NCBI RefSeq assembly: GCF_000152625.1
Contig: NZ_CH724156.1
Location: 2,258,687-2,322,686, forward strand
DNA from: Roseovarius nubinhibens ISM
GTDB taxonomy: Bacteria; Pseudomonadota; Alphaproteobacteria; Rhodobacterales; Rhodobacteraceae
DNA length: 64,000 nt
Reading direction: 5' to 3'
Shown: piece by piece, positions 26,362 through 35,980 of the stretch
Layout of the letters: each line of letters starts with the position of its first letter
How positions within the stretch are numbered: the stretch's first letter is position 1
The notes under the pieces: model-generated
The model's database searches: none
What the model saw: the letters and a program-made list of their open reading frames with translations, nothing else
What the model was told of the DNA's origin: nothing
Made by a program: the position numbers and the translations under genes

Positions 26362-27447
26362 CTAGCCGCGCGAGGCGGGGCCGATCACCCGGTTGGCATG
26401 GCCCATCTTGCGGCCCGGCTTGACCTCGGCCTTGCCATAGAGATGCAGCGAAACGGCAGGATCGCGGGCCAGATCGGGCACGCGGTCCATGTCCTCGCCG
26501 ATGAGGTTCTCCATCACCACATCCGCATAGCGCCCGCCGTCGCCCAAGGGCCAGCCCGCCACGGCGCGAATATGCTGTTCGAACTGGTCGACGCTACAGC
26601 CCTGCTGCGTCCAATGGCCCGAGTTATGCACCCGGGGCGCAATCTCGTTCACCACGAGGCCCTTGGCCGTCACGAAAAGCTCGACCCCCATCACGCCGAC
26701 ATAGTCGAGCGCGTTGAGGATGCGACCGGCGAGCAGCACCGCATCGGTGCGCTGCGCGGTGCTGAGCCGCGCGGGCAGGGTGGTGGTGCTGAGAATGCCG
26801 TCCTTGTGGACATTCTCGCCGGGGTCGAAACAGGCGACCGAGCCATCGGTGCCCCGCGCCGCGATGACCGAGACCTCATGGCTGAATTCGACGAACCCTT
26901 CGAGCACCGAGGGCGCACCGGCCATATCGGCAAGCGCGGTTTCGGCATCCTCTGGGCTGCGCAGCCGGGCCTGGCCCTTGCCGTCATAGCCGAAACGGCG
27001 GGTCTTGAGGATCGAGGGCGTGCCGATCTGGTCGAGCGCGCGGGCAAGGCTCGCGGCATCATCCACGGCAGCGAACGGCGCGGTGGTGAGGCCGAGGCCT
27101 GAGAGAAATTCCTTCTCGGTCATCCGGTCCTGGCTCACCCGCAGGGCTTCGCGGCCGGGGCGCACGGGGGCCAGATCCTCGAGCAGGTCAAGCGCCGATG
27201 TCGGGATGTTCTCGAACTCATAGGTGATGACATCGACCGATTGGCCAAAGTCGCGCAGCGCATCCTCGTCGGAATAGGCGGCCTGAATGTGGCGGTCCGC
27301 CACATGCGAGGCGGGGCAATCGGCGCCCGGCTCGAAGATCACCGTGCGAAAGCCGAGCCGCGAGGCCGCGACCGAGAGCATCCGGCCAAGCTGACCACCG
27401 CCGAGAATGCCGATGGTCGCACCAGTGGGCAGAGGGGCGTCAGTCAT
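26362..27447 (-). CDS. purK: 5-(carboxyamino)imidazole ribonucleotide synthase
   Basis: The 361-residue ATP-grasp enzyme makes N5-CAIR from AIR, ATP and bicarbonate in purine synthesis. It shows the N-terminal [20 protein letters not shown], the ATP-grasp lysine segment [15 protein letters not shown], and [17 protein letters not shown]. It starts MTDAPLPTG at 27447, overlapping the end of purE by 8 bp, so the pair is co-translated in the order purE-purK. It ends 3 bp from the convergent flavoprotein gene. Confidence 0.95.
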   Translation of the reverse strand: MTDAPLPTGATIGILGGGQLGRMLSVAASRLGFRTVIFEPGADCPASHVADRHIQAAYSDEDALRDFGQSVDVITYEFENIPTSALDLLEDLAPVRPGREALRVSQDRMTEKEFLSGLGLTTAPFAAVDDAASLARALDQIGTPSILKTRRFGYDGKGQARLRSPEDAETALADMAGAPSVLEGFVEFSHEVSVIAARGTDGSVACFDPGENVHKDGILSTTTLPARLSTAQRTDAVLLAGRILNALDYVGVMGVELFVTAKGLVVNEIAPRVHNSGHWTQQGCSVDQFEQHIRAVAGWPLGDGGRYADVVMENLIGEDMDRVPDLARDPAVSLHLYGKAEVKPGRKMGHANRVIGPASRG

Positions 27448-27928
27448 CCTTGGGCTCCTCGGGGATCGAGGCCGAGAGCGCCGCGCGCCAGGCGTCGAGC
27501 CGTTCGGCCAGCGCCGCGTCGGACGTGGCGAGAATGCCCGCGGCCATGAGGCCCGCGTTGGCGGCGCCCGCCTCGCCAATGGCCATGGTGGCCACGGGAT
27601 AGCCTTTGGGCATCTGCACGATGGAATAGAGGCTGTCGACCCCCGACAGGGCGCGGGTCTGCACCGGCACGCCGACGACAGGCACGCGGGTTTTCGAGGC
27701 CATCATGCCCGGCAGATGCGCGGCACCGCCAGCGCCCGCGATGATCACCTTGAGCCCACGGCCTGCGGCCTCGCGGCCATAGTCCCAAAGCCGGTCGGGC
27801 GTGCGATGCGCCGAGACGATCTTGGTTTCATAGGCCACGCCCAGTTCGTCGAGAACTTCGGCTGCCTTTTTCATGGTCGGCCAGTCCGATTGACTGCCCA
27901 TGATGATGCCCACGTTGATTTCGGCCAT
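27440..27928 (-). CDS. purE: 5-(carboxyamino)imidazole ribonucleotide mutase
   Basis: The 162-residue protein converts N5-CAIR to CAIR. It has the PurE nucleotide loop [16 protein letters not shown], the SAHRTPDRL segment and [11 protein letters not shown], all typical of class I PurE. The start MAEINVG at 27928 is preferred to an upstream in-frame codon at 27958. It is first in the purEK operon. Confidence 0.95.
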   Translation of the reverse strand: MAEINVGIIMGSQSDWPTMKKAAEVLDELGVAYETKIVSAHRTPDRLWDYGREAAGRGLKVIIAGAGGAAHLPGMMASKTRVPVVGVPVQTRALSGVDSLYSIVQMPKGYPVATMAIGEAGAANAGLMAAGILATSDAALAERLDAWRAALSASIPEEPKDD

Positions 27929-28030
27929 GATCCGCCTCTTTGGAATTGGAGCGCGCACTATAGCGGCGATTGGGAAGAGTTCCAGCGCGGGATTTAAGGA
28001 TTTTTCACGCTTTTGCGGCGGTGGGCCGGG

Positions 28031-28255
28031 TCAGGCGATGATGTCGGGGGTCAGCCGGTCTTCGATCCAGGAAATGCGATCCTTGAGGCGCAGTTTTTGC
28101 TGCTTGAGCCGCTTGAGCGTCAGCGGATCGCGCGCGCCTTTTTCGGCAAGGGCCGTGATGGCCTCGTCCAGATCGCGGTGCTGGCGGCGAAACTCTTCGA
28201 GCTCAACACGCAGCACGTCGTCGGATTTCATCGAAAGATCGCCGAATGCAGACAT
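28031..28255 (-). CDS. YdcH/DUF465 family small protein
   Basis: The 74-residue protein starts MSAFGDLSMKSDDVLRVELE and is a continuous charged helix with the DUF465 pattern (LEEFRRQHRDLDEAITAL, then LKRLKQQKLRLKDRISWIE), likely a coiled coil. The function of the family is unknown. It is divergent from hsp20 and lies upstream of purEK on the same strand. Confidence 0.85.
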   Translation of the reverse strand: MSAFGDLSMKSDDVLRVELEEFRRQHRDLDEAITALAEKGARDPLTLKRLKQQKLRLKDRISWIEDRLTPDIIA

Positions 28256-28320
28256 CAACCGGGTGATTCCTTTGGAAGCGGAACCCAGAGAATAGGCGAA
28301 AGCGTCGCGATCTCAAAGCA

Positions 28321-28350
28321 CTTGCAGGGCGCGTGCAGGATGCCCATATT
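28321..28350 (+). promoter_or_regulatory. RpoH (sigma-32) type promoter of hsp20
   Basis: CTTGCAG (28321-28327) and CCCATATT (28343-28350) are separated by 15 bp, close to the heat-shock consensus CTTGAAA / CCCCATNT. It lies 65 bp before the hsp20 start codon and agrees with heat-shock control of this gene. Confidence 0.65.
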
Positions 28351-28414
28351 CGGACCGTGGCCGCCGTAAACGGGGCCCTGCACTGGACCGGTCGCTTAAT
28401 TCAAGGACGTGGCA

Positions 28415-28837
28415 ATGACAAAGCTTACCCTGGGGACACATCCCTATATGCTGGGGTTCGAACAACTGGAGCGGCTGCTGGAACGCAGCGCGAAATCCGG
28501 AAATGAAGGCTATCCGCCGTTCAATATCGAACAAACCAGCGGCAATTCTTATCGTATCACCCTGGCCGTTGCGGGCTTTGGCGAGGATGACCTGGCGGTC
28601 ACCGTCGAGGATCGGCAATTGGTCATCCGTGGCCGCCAACGCGATGACAGCGAAGACCGGGTGTTTTTGCACCGTGGCATCGCTGCGCGACAGTTTCAGC
28701 GGTCTTTCGTTCTGGCAGATGGCGTCGAAGTGGGCGCCGCGCTGATCGAAAACGGGCTGTTGCATGTGGATCTGACCCGTGCCGAGCCCGAGACCGTGGT
28801 GCAAACGATCAAGATCAACAAAAGGAGCACGTCATGA
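28415..28837 (+). CDS. Small heat-shock protein, Hsp20 family
   Basis: The 140-residue chaperone has an alpha-crystallin domain from about residue 35 to 125 (YRITLAVAGFGEDDLAVTVED, then the C-terminal strand ENGLLHVDLTRAEPE), with IKI near the tail. It would hold unfolded proteins in the cytoplasm. The ATG at 28415 follows AAGGA; a GTG at 28409 is possible. It overlaps the DUF1150 gene by four bases (ATGA). An RpoH-type promoter is at 28321-28350. Confidence 0.93.
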   Translation: MTKLTLGTHPYMLGFEQLERLLERSAKSGNEGYPPFNIEQTSGNSYRITLAVAGFGEDDLAVTVEDRQLVIRGRQRDDSEDRVFLHRGIAARQFQRSFVLADGVEVGAALIENGLLHVDLTRAEPETVVQTIKINKRSTS

Positions 28838-29061
28838 ACACGCCGTTTGATTTCGGGACCGAAGGGGACCGTCCGATTGCCTATGTCCGCTCTGTTGACG
28901 TGGCCGAACTGCCCGAGGAAATCCGTGTACAGCTCGACGGGGCCAAGCGCATCTATGCGGTCCATAGCGCGGCGGGTGAACGTCTTGCGCTGGTGCGCGA
29001 CCGTGGGCTTGCCTTTGTTCTGGCCCGGCAGAACGATCTTGAGCCGGTAACGGTTCACTAA
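28834..29061 (+). CDS. DUF1150 family protein
   Basis: The 75-residue protein reads MNTPFDFGTEGDRPIAYVRS and contains the DUF1150 pattern (YAVHSAAGERLALVRDRGLAF). It regularly follows an hsp20 gene in alphaproteobacteria, as here with a 4-bp overlap, which suggests a linked role in heat stress. Its function is unknown. Confidence 0.88.
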   Translation: MNTPFDFGTEGDRPIAYVRSVDVAELPEEIRVQLDGAKRIYAVHSAAGERLALVRDRGLAFVLARQNDLEPVTVH

Positions 29062-29071
29062 TGCGCCAATT

Positions 29072-29108
29072 GCCGTGCGCTGAGCCCGCATCCGGGCCTT
29101 CGCACGGC
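29072..29108 (+). terminator. Nested hairpin after DUF1150
   Basis: GCCGTGCG (29072-29079) pairs with CGCACGGC (29101-29108), enclosing a smaller GCCC/GGGC stem. It begins 11 bp after the DUF1150 stop codon. No T-run follows, so termination would be weak or factor-assisted. Confidence 0.4.
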
Positions 29109-29175
29109 CAAGCATTGAGGCAACGCCCAATTGCAAGTATGGCAGCTCTCAAGCCAACAGTCAGTCGAGCGTGCC

Positions 29176-30039
29176 ATGTCCCGTGATGTTCCCCGTATTG
29201 CCGTCCTGCCCAACGCCCGCAAGCTCGGCTATCGGCCGGGGCGCATTCTGCTGACCGATCTGATCTGGCCGCTGGGCGTGCCTGAGGGGATCGAGGGGCA
29301 GACCTTGGCCGATCTGCGGCCCGAGGATCATCTTCTCGTCTATCCCCGCAAGACGCTGCATCTTCGCCCGGGCTTTGGCACGCGCGCCAAAGTGTCGATC
29401 ATGGTGGTCGAGCCGAGCGTGATCCATGGCAATCACATGCGTTGGCTGCGCTTTACGCATCGGCGGTTCCACCGGGTGCTGACCCCGCATGAGGAGCTGC
29501 TGAACAAGGTCTCCAATGGCCTCTTCTATCCCTTTGGCAGCACATGGGTGCCGGGCTGGTCTTCGCTCGACACGACCAAGACCAAGATGTGTTCGCTGAT
29601 CGCCTCGGCCAAGCGGTCGCAGACCGGGCATCGGCTGCGCCATGAGATTGTCGAGCAGGCGCAGGCGGCGGGGCTGGATCTGGACGTGATGGGCGGCGGC
29701 TATGCGCCCTTCGGCGAGAAATCCGAGGGGCTGGCGCCCTATCGCTATTCCGTCGTGATCGAGAATGTGCGCGAAAAGAACTATTTCACCGAAAAACTCG
29801 TCGACGCGATCCTGTGCAAGACCGTGCCGATCTATTGGGGCTGTCCCAATATCGCGGAATTCATCAACACCGATGGCATGATCCTCTGCGAGAGCGCCGA
29901 AGAGATCATGGCGGCGATGGCTGCCATGTCCGAGGAGGATTATGCTGCGCGACGCCCCGCGCTCGATGCCGCCGAAGCACGGGCTGCGCATTGGGGCGAG
30001 GATCTGCGCCGTGCGGCAGAGCTGCTGCGCGACAGCTAA
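29176..30039 (+). CDS. Glycosyltransferase family 10-like protein
   Basis: The protein (287 residues from the ATG at 29176) carries the GT10 fucosyltransferase C-terminal signature: YSVVIENVREKNYFTEKLVD followed by CKTVPIYWGCPNIAEFIN, near residues 195-235. GT10 enzymes transfer fucose or related sugars from GDP-sugars. The N-terminal half is divergent, so donor and acceptor are unknown. It stands alone among stress and sulfur genes, with no polysaccharide cluster around it. An upstream in-frame codon at 29131 is possible; neither start has a strong ribosome site. Confidence 0.75.
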   Translation: MSRDVPRIAVLPNARKLGYRPGRILLTDLIWPLGVPEGIEGQTLADLRPEDHLLVYPRKTLHLRPGFGTRAKVSIMVVEPSVIHGNHMRWLRFTHRRFHRVLTPHEELLNKVSNGLFYPFGSTWVPGWSSLDTTKTKMCSLIASAKRSQTGHRLRHEIVEQAQAAGLDLDVMGGGYAPFGEKSEGLAPYRYSVVIENVREKNYFTEKLVDAILCKTVPIYWGCPNIAEFINTDGMILCESAEEIMAAMAAMSEEDYAARRPALDAAEARAAHWGEDLRRAAELLRDS

Positions 30040-30061
30040 TCCCGTGACCGGTTAGAACGCG

Positions 30062-30087
30062 AAAAGGCGGGCCATGGCCCGCCTTTT
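30062..30087. terminator. Bidirectional terminator between convergent genes
   Basis: A 26-bp perfect palindrome (AAAAGGCGGGC, then the central CATG, then GCCCGCCTTTT) lies between the glycosyltransferase (plus) and sat/cysC (minus). It has A and T runs on both sides and can terminate both transcripts. Confidence 0.9.
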
Positions 30088-30109
30088 GTGTCTTGTGTGT
30101 TGCGCTGAA

Positions 30110-31825
30110 TCAGCCCGCGATAAGGCCCATCTGTTCGAGCTTCAGGATGACCTGATGCGCGCAGTTGTCGACATCGACATTCTCGGTCTCGACGCGCAGC
30201 TCGGGGTTTTCGGGCACATCGTAAGGGTCGGAAATCCCGGTGAATTCCTTGATCTTGCCTTCGCGCGCCAGCTTGTAGAGCCCCTTGCGGTCGCGGCGTT
30301 CGCATTCTTCGAGCGAGGTGGCGACATGGACCTCGACGAAGGCGCCGAACTGTTCGACATCCTCACGCACCGCGCGGCGGGTGGTCGCATAGGGCGCGAT
30401 GGGCGCACAGATCGCGATACCGCCGTTCTTGGTGATCTCGGAGGCCACATAGCCGATACGGCGGATGTTGAGATCGCGGTGCTCTTTCGAAAAGCCCAGC
30501 TCGGAGCTGAGGTTCTTGCGCACGATATCGCCATCGAGCAGCGTCACGGGACGCCCGCCCATCTCCATCAGCTTGACCATGAGCGCGTTGGCGATCGTCG
30601 ATTTGCCCGAGCCGGAGAACCCGGTGAAGAACACGGTAAAGCCCTGCTGGCTGCGCGGCGGACGGGTGCGGCGCAGCTCGCGGACCACTTCCGGAAAGGA
30701 GAACCATTCCGGGATCTCGAGCCCTTCGGCCAGACGGCGGCGCAGCTCGGTGCCGGAGATGTTGAGAACGGTCACGTCGTCCTTGTCGGTGATTTCGTCC
30801 ATCGGCTCGTACTGGGCGCGTTCCTGCACATAGACCATATGTTTGAAATCGACCATTTCGATGCCGATCTCGGCCTCATGTTCGCGGAAGAGGTCCTGCG
30901 CGTCATAGGGGCCGTAGAAATCCTCGCCCTGGCTGTTCTTGCCGGGGCCGGCGTGGTCGCGGCCGACGATGAAATGGGTGCAGCCATGGTTGCGGCGGAT
31001 GAGCCCATGCCAAACCGCCTCACGCGGGCCGGCCATGCGCATGGCGAGGTTCAGAAGGCTCATCGTGGTGGTCGAGCCCGGATATTTGTCGAGCACCGCC
31101 TCATAGCAGCGCACGCGGGTGAAGTGATCGACATCGCCCGGTTTGGTCATGCCGACGACCGGATGGATGAGCAGGTTGGCCTGTGCCTCTTTTGCGGCGC
31201 GGAAGGTCAGTTCCTGATGCGCGCGGTGCAGCGGGTTGCGGGTCTGGAAGGCCACGACCTTGCGCCAGCCCAGCTTGCGGAAATAGGCGCGCAGCTCGTT
31301 CGGGGTGTCGCGGCGAGCGCGGAAATCGTAATGCACCGGCGGCTGAATGCCGGTCACCGGGCCGCCGAGATAGACCTTGCCCGCCGTGTTGTGCAGATAG
31401 TTCACCGCCGGATGCGCATCGTCATCGGCGCCAAAGACGCGCTCGGCCTCGCGCGCCTTGTTGGGCGTCCAATTGTCGGTGATGGTCATGGTGGCGAGGA
31501 TCACGCCTTCTTGGTCGCGCAGGGCGATGTCCTGACCGTCTTCGAGCTTGGCGGCAAACTCTTCCGACACGTCGAGGGTGATCGGCATCGGCCAGAGCGT
31601 GCCATCGGCGAGGCGCATGTTTTCGACCACGCCGTCGTAATCTTCTTGGCTCAGGAAGCCTTTGAGCGGGTTGAACCCGCCGTTCATCAGCAGTTCGAGA
31701 TCGCAGATCTGGCGCGGCGTGAGGTCCCAGCTGACGAGGTCAGCGGCCTCAACCTTAAGTTTCTGCGCGCTGTCATAGGATACATAGAGCTCGGGTACGG
31801 GGGTGAGATTGCTCGAAATCGTCAT
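30110..31825 (-). CDS. Bifunctional sulfate adenylyltransferase / adenylylsulfate kinase
   Basis: The 571-residue fusion activates sulfate to APS and then PAPS. The N-terminal ATP sulfurylase domain (about 1-385) has QTRNPLHRAHQEL and IVGRDHAGPGKN. The C-terminal APS kinase domain (about 395-571) has the P-loop FTGFSGSGKSTIANAL, the DGDIVRKNLSSELGFSKEHRD stretch and ISDPYDVPENPEL. Single-chain sat/cysC enzymes of this length are common in Rhodobacteraceae. It appears monocistronic, with a shared terminator downstream. Confidence 0.95.
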   Translation of the reverse strand: MTISSNLTPVPELYVSYDSAQKLKVEAADLVSWDLTPRQICDLELLMNGGFNPLKGFLSQEDYDGVVENMRLADGTLWPMPITLDVSEEFAAKLEDGQDIALRDQEGVILATMTITDNWTPNKAREAERVFGADDDAHPAVNYLHNTAGKVYLGGPVTGIQPPVHYDFRARRDTPNELRAYFRKLGWRKVVAFQTRNPLHRAHQELTFRAAKEAQANLLIHPVVGMTKPGDVDHFTRVRCYEAVLDKYPGSTTTMSLLNLAMRMAGPREAVWHGLIRRNHGCTHFIVGRDHAGPGKNSQGEDFYGPYDAQDLFREHEAEIGIEMVDFKHMVYVQERAQYEPMDEITDKDDVTVLNISGTELRRRLAEGLEIPEWFSFPEVVRELRRTRPPRSQQGFTVFFTGFSGSGKSTIANALMVKLMEMGGRPVTLLDGDIVRKNLSSELGFSKEHRDLNIRRIGYVASEITKNGGIAICAPIAPYATTRRAVREDVEQFGAFVEVHVATSLEECERRDRKGLYKLAREGKIKEFTGISDPYDVPENPELRVETENVDVDNCAHQVILKLEQMGLIAG

Positions 31826-32074
31826 TGGGTCACTTTCAATTGCCTGCCAGTCGGGGGTCAGCCCGGTTTCGGCGCGAAATAGACCGGGATTGTGGCTGTA
31901 TTCAAGCAGCGCTGTGGAAAAAAGAGGAAATTGAGACCTTTATTCCACAGGGGGCGTGAGAGCTGGACGCTCATCTCGCGGGGATCGGCGCGCTGTGAAC
32001 GCTGTCTGCCCGTCGGTTGTGTCGGAGACACCCGACAGAGCGGCGTGGGGGCATCTTGGGTGTCGCGTAGGGGG

Positions 32075-32103
32075 CTCCGGGTGGACAGGGTGCCCACCCG
32101 GAG
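32075..32103 (-). terminator. Hairpin downstream of trxB
   Basis: CTCCGGGTGG (32075-32084) and CCACCCGGAG (32094-32103) form a perfect 10-bp stem with a 9-base loop, 6 bp after the trxB stop on the minus strand. The tail is C-rich, not T-rich. Confidence 0.6.
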
Positions 32104-32109
32104 GAGGGC

Positions 32110-33129
<1,020 letters not shown>

Positions 33130-33246
33130 TTATGACAAAGCCGTCACCTAAAAATTCCTGTGCGAAAGGATGTTGCTTCTGGGCGAAACAATATTGCGTG
33201 TATGCGCATGGCTGCTATAACAATCGCGAAATTCAAGGGGGCTCGC

Positions 33247-33747
33247 ATGGCGACGACACGACTGGATCCGATCGACCGCAAGATATTGGCCGAACTGCAG
33301 GCTGATGGGCGGATGACCAATGTGGAATTGGCCAAACGTGTCGGAATCTCTGCGCCGCCCTGCCTGCGCCGGGTGCGCACGTTGGAGGAAAGCGGCTATA
33401 TCAAGGGCTATCATGCCGATGTGGACGCCCGCGAGCTTGGCTTTGAGGTGCAGGTCTTTGCCAGCGTCGGTCTGGTGAGTCAGGCCGAAAGCGATCTGAG
33501 CGCCTTTGAAGAGAAATGCCGGGGCTGGCCGCTGGTCCGTGAATGTCACATGCTCAATGGCGAGGTGGATTTCATCCTCAAATGCGTGGCCCCGGACCTG
33601 AGCACCTTTCAGCAGTTTCTGACCCGCGACCTGACCGCCGCCGAGAATGTGGCCAGCGTCAAGACATCGCTGGTGATCCGGGGCGCCAAGGATGATCCCG
33701 GCGTGCCCTTCGAGGTGCTCGAAGAGCGGCTGGCGCGCGACGCCTGA
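33247..33747 (+). CDS. Lrp/AsnC-family transcriptional regulator
   Basis: The 166-residue protein has an N-terminal HTH (LDPIDRKILAELQADGRMTNVELAKRVGIS) and a C-terminal RAM ligand-binding domain (VQVFASVGLVSQAES). It starts at 33247, because the frame upstream to 33160 is AT-rich promoter sequence. It is divergent from trxB, a pairing often seen in Rhodobacteraceae. Its targets may be amino-acid or redox genes. Confidence 0.92.
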   Translation: MATTRLDPIDRKILAELQADGRMTNVELAKRVGISAPPCLRRVRTLEESGYIKGYHADVDARELGFEVQVFASVGLVSQAESDLSAFEEKCRGWPLVRECHMLNGEVDFILKCVAPDLSTFQQFLTRDLTAAENVASVKTSLVIRGAKDDPGVPFEVLEERLARDA

Positions 33748-33762
33748 GCGCCGCGCAAGCGA

Positions 33763-34518
33763 TCATTCGATCGGCATTGGCAAGGGCTGGCGCGGATGGG
33801 CGAGGCTTCCGAATTCGGAGGTTTTGCGCAGATGCGGAAACAGCGCCATGAACCGCACCGAGGTTTCATAAGAGACGATGGAATTGAACCCCGCGCCGGG
33901 GTGAAAGCTCTCGGTGGTGAGCCCTGCGGCGGTGATCGTCGCGTGCCGTTGCAGCGCCAGATGGTAGAGCCGCACCGGGCTGGGCGGGCGCAGCGGGATC
34001 ACGCTATGGCCATCGGCAAAGCTCTGCACGCTGCGCAGGCTGTTGTCGCCGGGCCCGCCGGTGGTGCGCTGCAACAGGCGCGCGCCGGGACCGGCGAGGA
34101 AATCGGGCGAGGGGCGGCCCAGCCCAAAGGCATCGGTCATCACGCGGGTTAGCGGTGCCACGGGCGCGATATTGTCGGGCGCAAGCTGCATCGAGCCGAT
34201 CCAGAGCAGCGGCGACGGGCCGCGCTCGCGGGTCTGGATGAGCATGCCGGGCACGAGGTCTTCGACAGCGACGGGCCCCTGAGTCGTGGTGATGAGCGTG
34301 CCGCGGGCAAAGGCCGAGAACGCCGCCTCGAAAATCGGACCGGCCGGGGCCTCGACCCGAGAGCGCTGGACCGAGCCGTCATGGCGGTTGAGCCAAGAGA
34401 CATCATAGACGCGCTGGGCGGTCGGACGGATGTCCTGAGGGCGTGAGGCGGGGCGATTGGATGCGGGATGCGTGGTGCGGGGCGCGATAATACGGGGCGC
34501 CGAGGGGGAATAAACCAT
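33763..34518 (-). CDS. Hint-domain protein
   Basis: The 251-residue protein has an N-terminal Pro/Arg-rich stretch and a Hint (Hedgehog/intein-type) domain from about residue 75: FARGTLITTTQGPVAVEDLVPGMLIQT, and the late block LYHLALQRHATITAAGLTTESFHPG. The residue before GTLI is Arg, not the Cys usual at intein position 1, so classical splicing is unlikely. Roseobacters encode many such stand-alone Hint proteins of unknown role. It converges on the Lrp gene with only 15 bp between them. Confidence 0.85.
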   Translation of the reverse strand: MVYSPSAPRIIAPRTTHPASNRPASRPQDIRPTAQRVYDVSWLNRHDGSVQRSRVEAPAGPIFEAAFSAFARGTLITTTQGPVAVEDLVPGMLIQTRERGPSPLLWIGSMQLAPDNIAPVAPLTRVMTDAFGLGRPSPDFLAGPGARLLQRTTGGPGDNSLRSVQSFADGHSVIPLRPPSPVRLYHLALQRHATITAAGLTTESFHPGAGFNSIVSYETSVRFMALFPHLRKTSEFGSLAHPRQPLPMPIE

Positions 34519-34835
34519 CTATGACCTTTGTCCTTCGGGTCTTATCTGTACCGGCCCCCACCGAACAGCGACAGAAAGACAGAGTTAATCTGCTATCTCG
34601 CCATAGTTGAGCCGGGGCGGCGCATTTATGTCAAATTTTCACTGAAATTGGCGCTGATGCGCGGGATAATCGCGGTGTCTGGTGAGGATTGTTGAAAGTT
34701 CAGCCTGTAATCGCGCCACAATCCGAGTCGCGCCCAGGCCCTTCAGAGGAAAGGCCGGGAACACAAAGGCCGCATCCGGGGACACGGCCTTTTGCTGCCA
34801 CGAGGGGGGAAGACTGCGGCGGGGACGCGGGAGGG
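34519..34835. other. Intergenic stretch upstream of the Hint gene
   Basis: I see no gene in these 317 bp. The AT-richer part (about 34570-34700) next to the Hint start codon should hold its promoter. The only clear structure is the hairpin at 34765-34792. Confidence 0.5.
34765..34792. terminator. Hairpin terminator near the 43-residue gene
   Basis: AAAGGCCG (34765-34772) pairs with CGGCCTTT (34785-34792) across a 12-base loop. It is 43 bp downstream of the small minus-strand gene and has short T or A runs on both sides. Confidence 0.55.
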
Positions 34836-34967
34836 TTAGCTCGCGCGTTTGGCGGAAACGGGGGTTGCGACCTTGACCTTGCGATAGCCGCGCTGGAAGG
34901 GCAGCGGCGCAACGGGGGATTTGCTCGCTTCAATCACGGATGTCATCCAACGGCGTTGCTTCTTCAT
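34836..34967 (-). CDS. 43-residue basic protein (conserved-hypothetical candidate)
   Basis: A short gene begins MKKQRRWMTSVIEASKSPVA and ends VATPVSAKRAS. The support is a near-perfect GAGGAG ribosome site about 9 bp before the ATG, coding-like third-position GC, and a hairpin downstream. The protein is strongly basic (Lys/Arg at both ends) with the core RWMTSVIEASK. I recall similar short RWMKSVI proteins in Roseobacters, but cannot confirm this. Nucleic-acid binding is possible on charge alone. Confidence 0.65.
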   Translation of the reverse strand: MKKQRRWMTSVIEASKSPVAPLPFQRGYRKVKVATPVSAKRAS

Positions 34968-35224
34968 GGTCTTGGCTCCTCACACTGTCCCCGTTTTTTG
35001 GGACTTACTGTTGTTCGTTCTGGAAACAATTTGCCGGGATATTGCGGCCATGTTTGGGCTTTGCGAACAATTTGTGAGAGATTTGAGAGGTCGGAACGGC
35101 GCGGAATGTGGCTGAGGCGCATTCCGGCAATCACTTGAAAACTATGATGTTTTCAGAATGTGCGAATTTCTTGAGGCCAGAATCCGGCGATTTCTAGCGG
35201 GTCTTCGCCCAAATCGCGCCAGAT
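34968..35224. other. Intergenic stretch between the 43-residue gene and pgeF
   Basis: This is a 257-bp AT-richer gap without a gene. It should hold the promoter of the small minus-strand gene. A hairpin TGAAAAC (35136-35142) / GTTTTCA (35149-35155) lies about 70 bp after the pgeF stop codon and may stabilise or end the lgt-midA-pgeF transcript. Confidence 0.45.
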
Positions 35225-35980
35225 TCAGAGACGGATGACCGAAATCAGCCGACCGTAATCGACCTCGCCGGCATGGGTGGTGCGCCGATAGGAGAAAAAC
35301 CGAGTCGCATCCTGATAGGTGCAATGGCCGGTCCATTCGGCATGGCCGACCCCAGCCTGCCGCAGACGGTAGAGCCCATAGCCCGGCAGATCGAACTGCA
35401 GCCGGTCACCCTGGCCATTGGCAAAGAAGCGGCTGGCCTCTGGGTCGTCTAGGGTAAAGCTGTCCATGAAATCCGGGCCGACCTCATAGGCGGATTGGCT
35501 GATGCAGGGGCCGATCACGGCGCAGATCTCGGCCCGTTCTGCGCCAAGGTCTTCCATCGCATCGAGCGTCGCCTCGAGCACGCCGAGCTGCGCGCCCTTC
35601 CAGCCCGCATGGGCCGCGCCGATCACCCCATTCGTGGCATCTGCAAAGAGCACCGGCTGGCAATCTGCGGTCAGAATGCCGAGCGCGATGCCCGGCGTCG
35701 CGGTGACCATCGCATCGGCCTTAGGCTTGGCCGCAAAGGGCTCGGTGACATGGACGACATCGGGCGAATGCAGCTGATGAAGTGAGACGAGATGGCTCTG
35801 ATCGACCTGCATCGCCTCGGACACGCGGCGGCGGTTGATGGCGACGATCTCGGATTGATCCGACGAGCCCTGACCGCAGTTCAGCCCCTGAAAAATCCCC
35901 GACGAGGCACCGCCCTTGCGGGTAAAGAACCCGTGGCGCAGCGGAGTGAGACTGTCGGCGGTGATGATTTCAAGGGTCAT
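35225..35980 (-). CDS. pgeF: Peptidoglycan editing factor (YfiH, Cu/laccase-fold)
   Basis: The 251-residue protein has the YfiH fold with the metal or nucleophile residues in LTADCQPVLFAD and GAAHAGWKGAQLGVLE and the GPCISQSAYEVGPDF segment. PgeF homologues remove wrongly placed L-serine from peptidoglycan precursors; older names are polyphenol oxidase or laccase. Its start overlaps the midA stop by four bases. It is third in the lgt-midA-pgeF operon. Confidence 0.9.
   Translation of the reverse strand: MTLEIITADSLTPLRHGFFTRKGGASSGIFQGLNCGQGSSDQSEIVAINRRRVSEAMQVDQSHLVSLHQLHSPDVVHVTEPFAAKPKADAMVTATPGIALGILTADCQPVLFADATNGVIGAAHAGWKGAQLGVLEATLDAMEDLGAERAEICAVIGPCISQSAYEVGPDFMDSFTLDDPEASRFFANGQGDRLQFDLPGYGLYRLRQAGVGHAEWTGHCTYQDATRFFSYRRTTHAGEVDYGRLISVIRL

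Noticed and set aside
33763..34518. Intein in the Hint-domain protein
   Set aside because: No extein-like host sequence and no Cys/Ser at the expected first position; a stand-alone Hint protein fits better.
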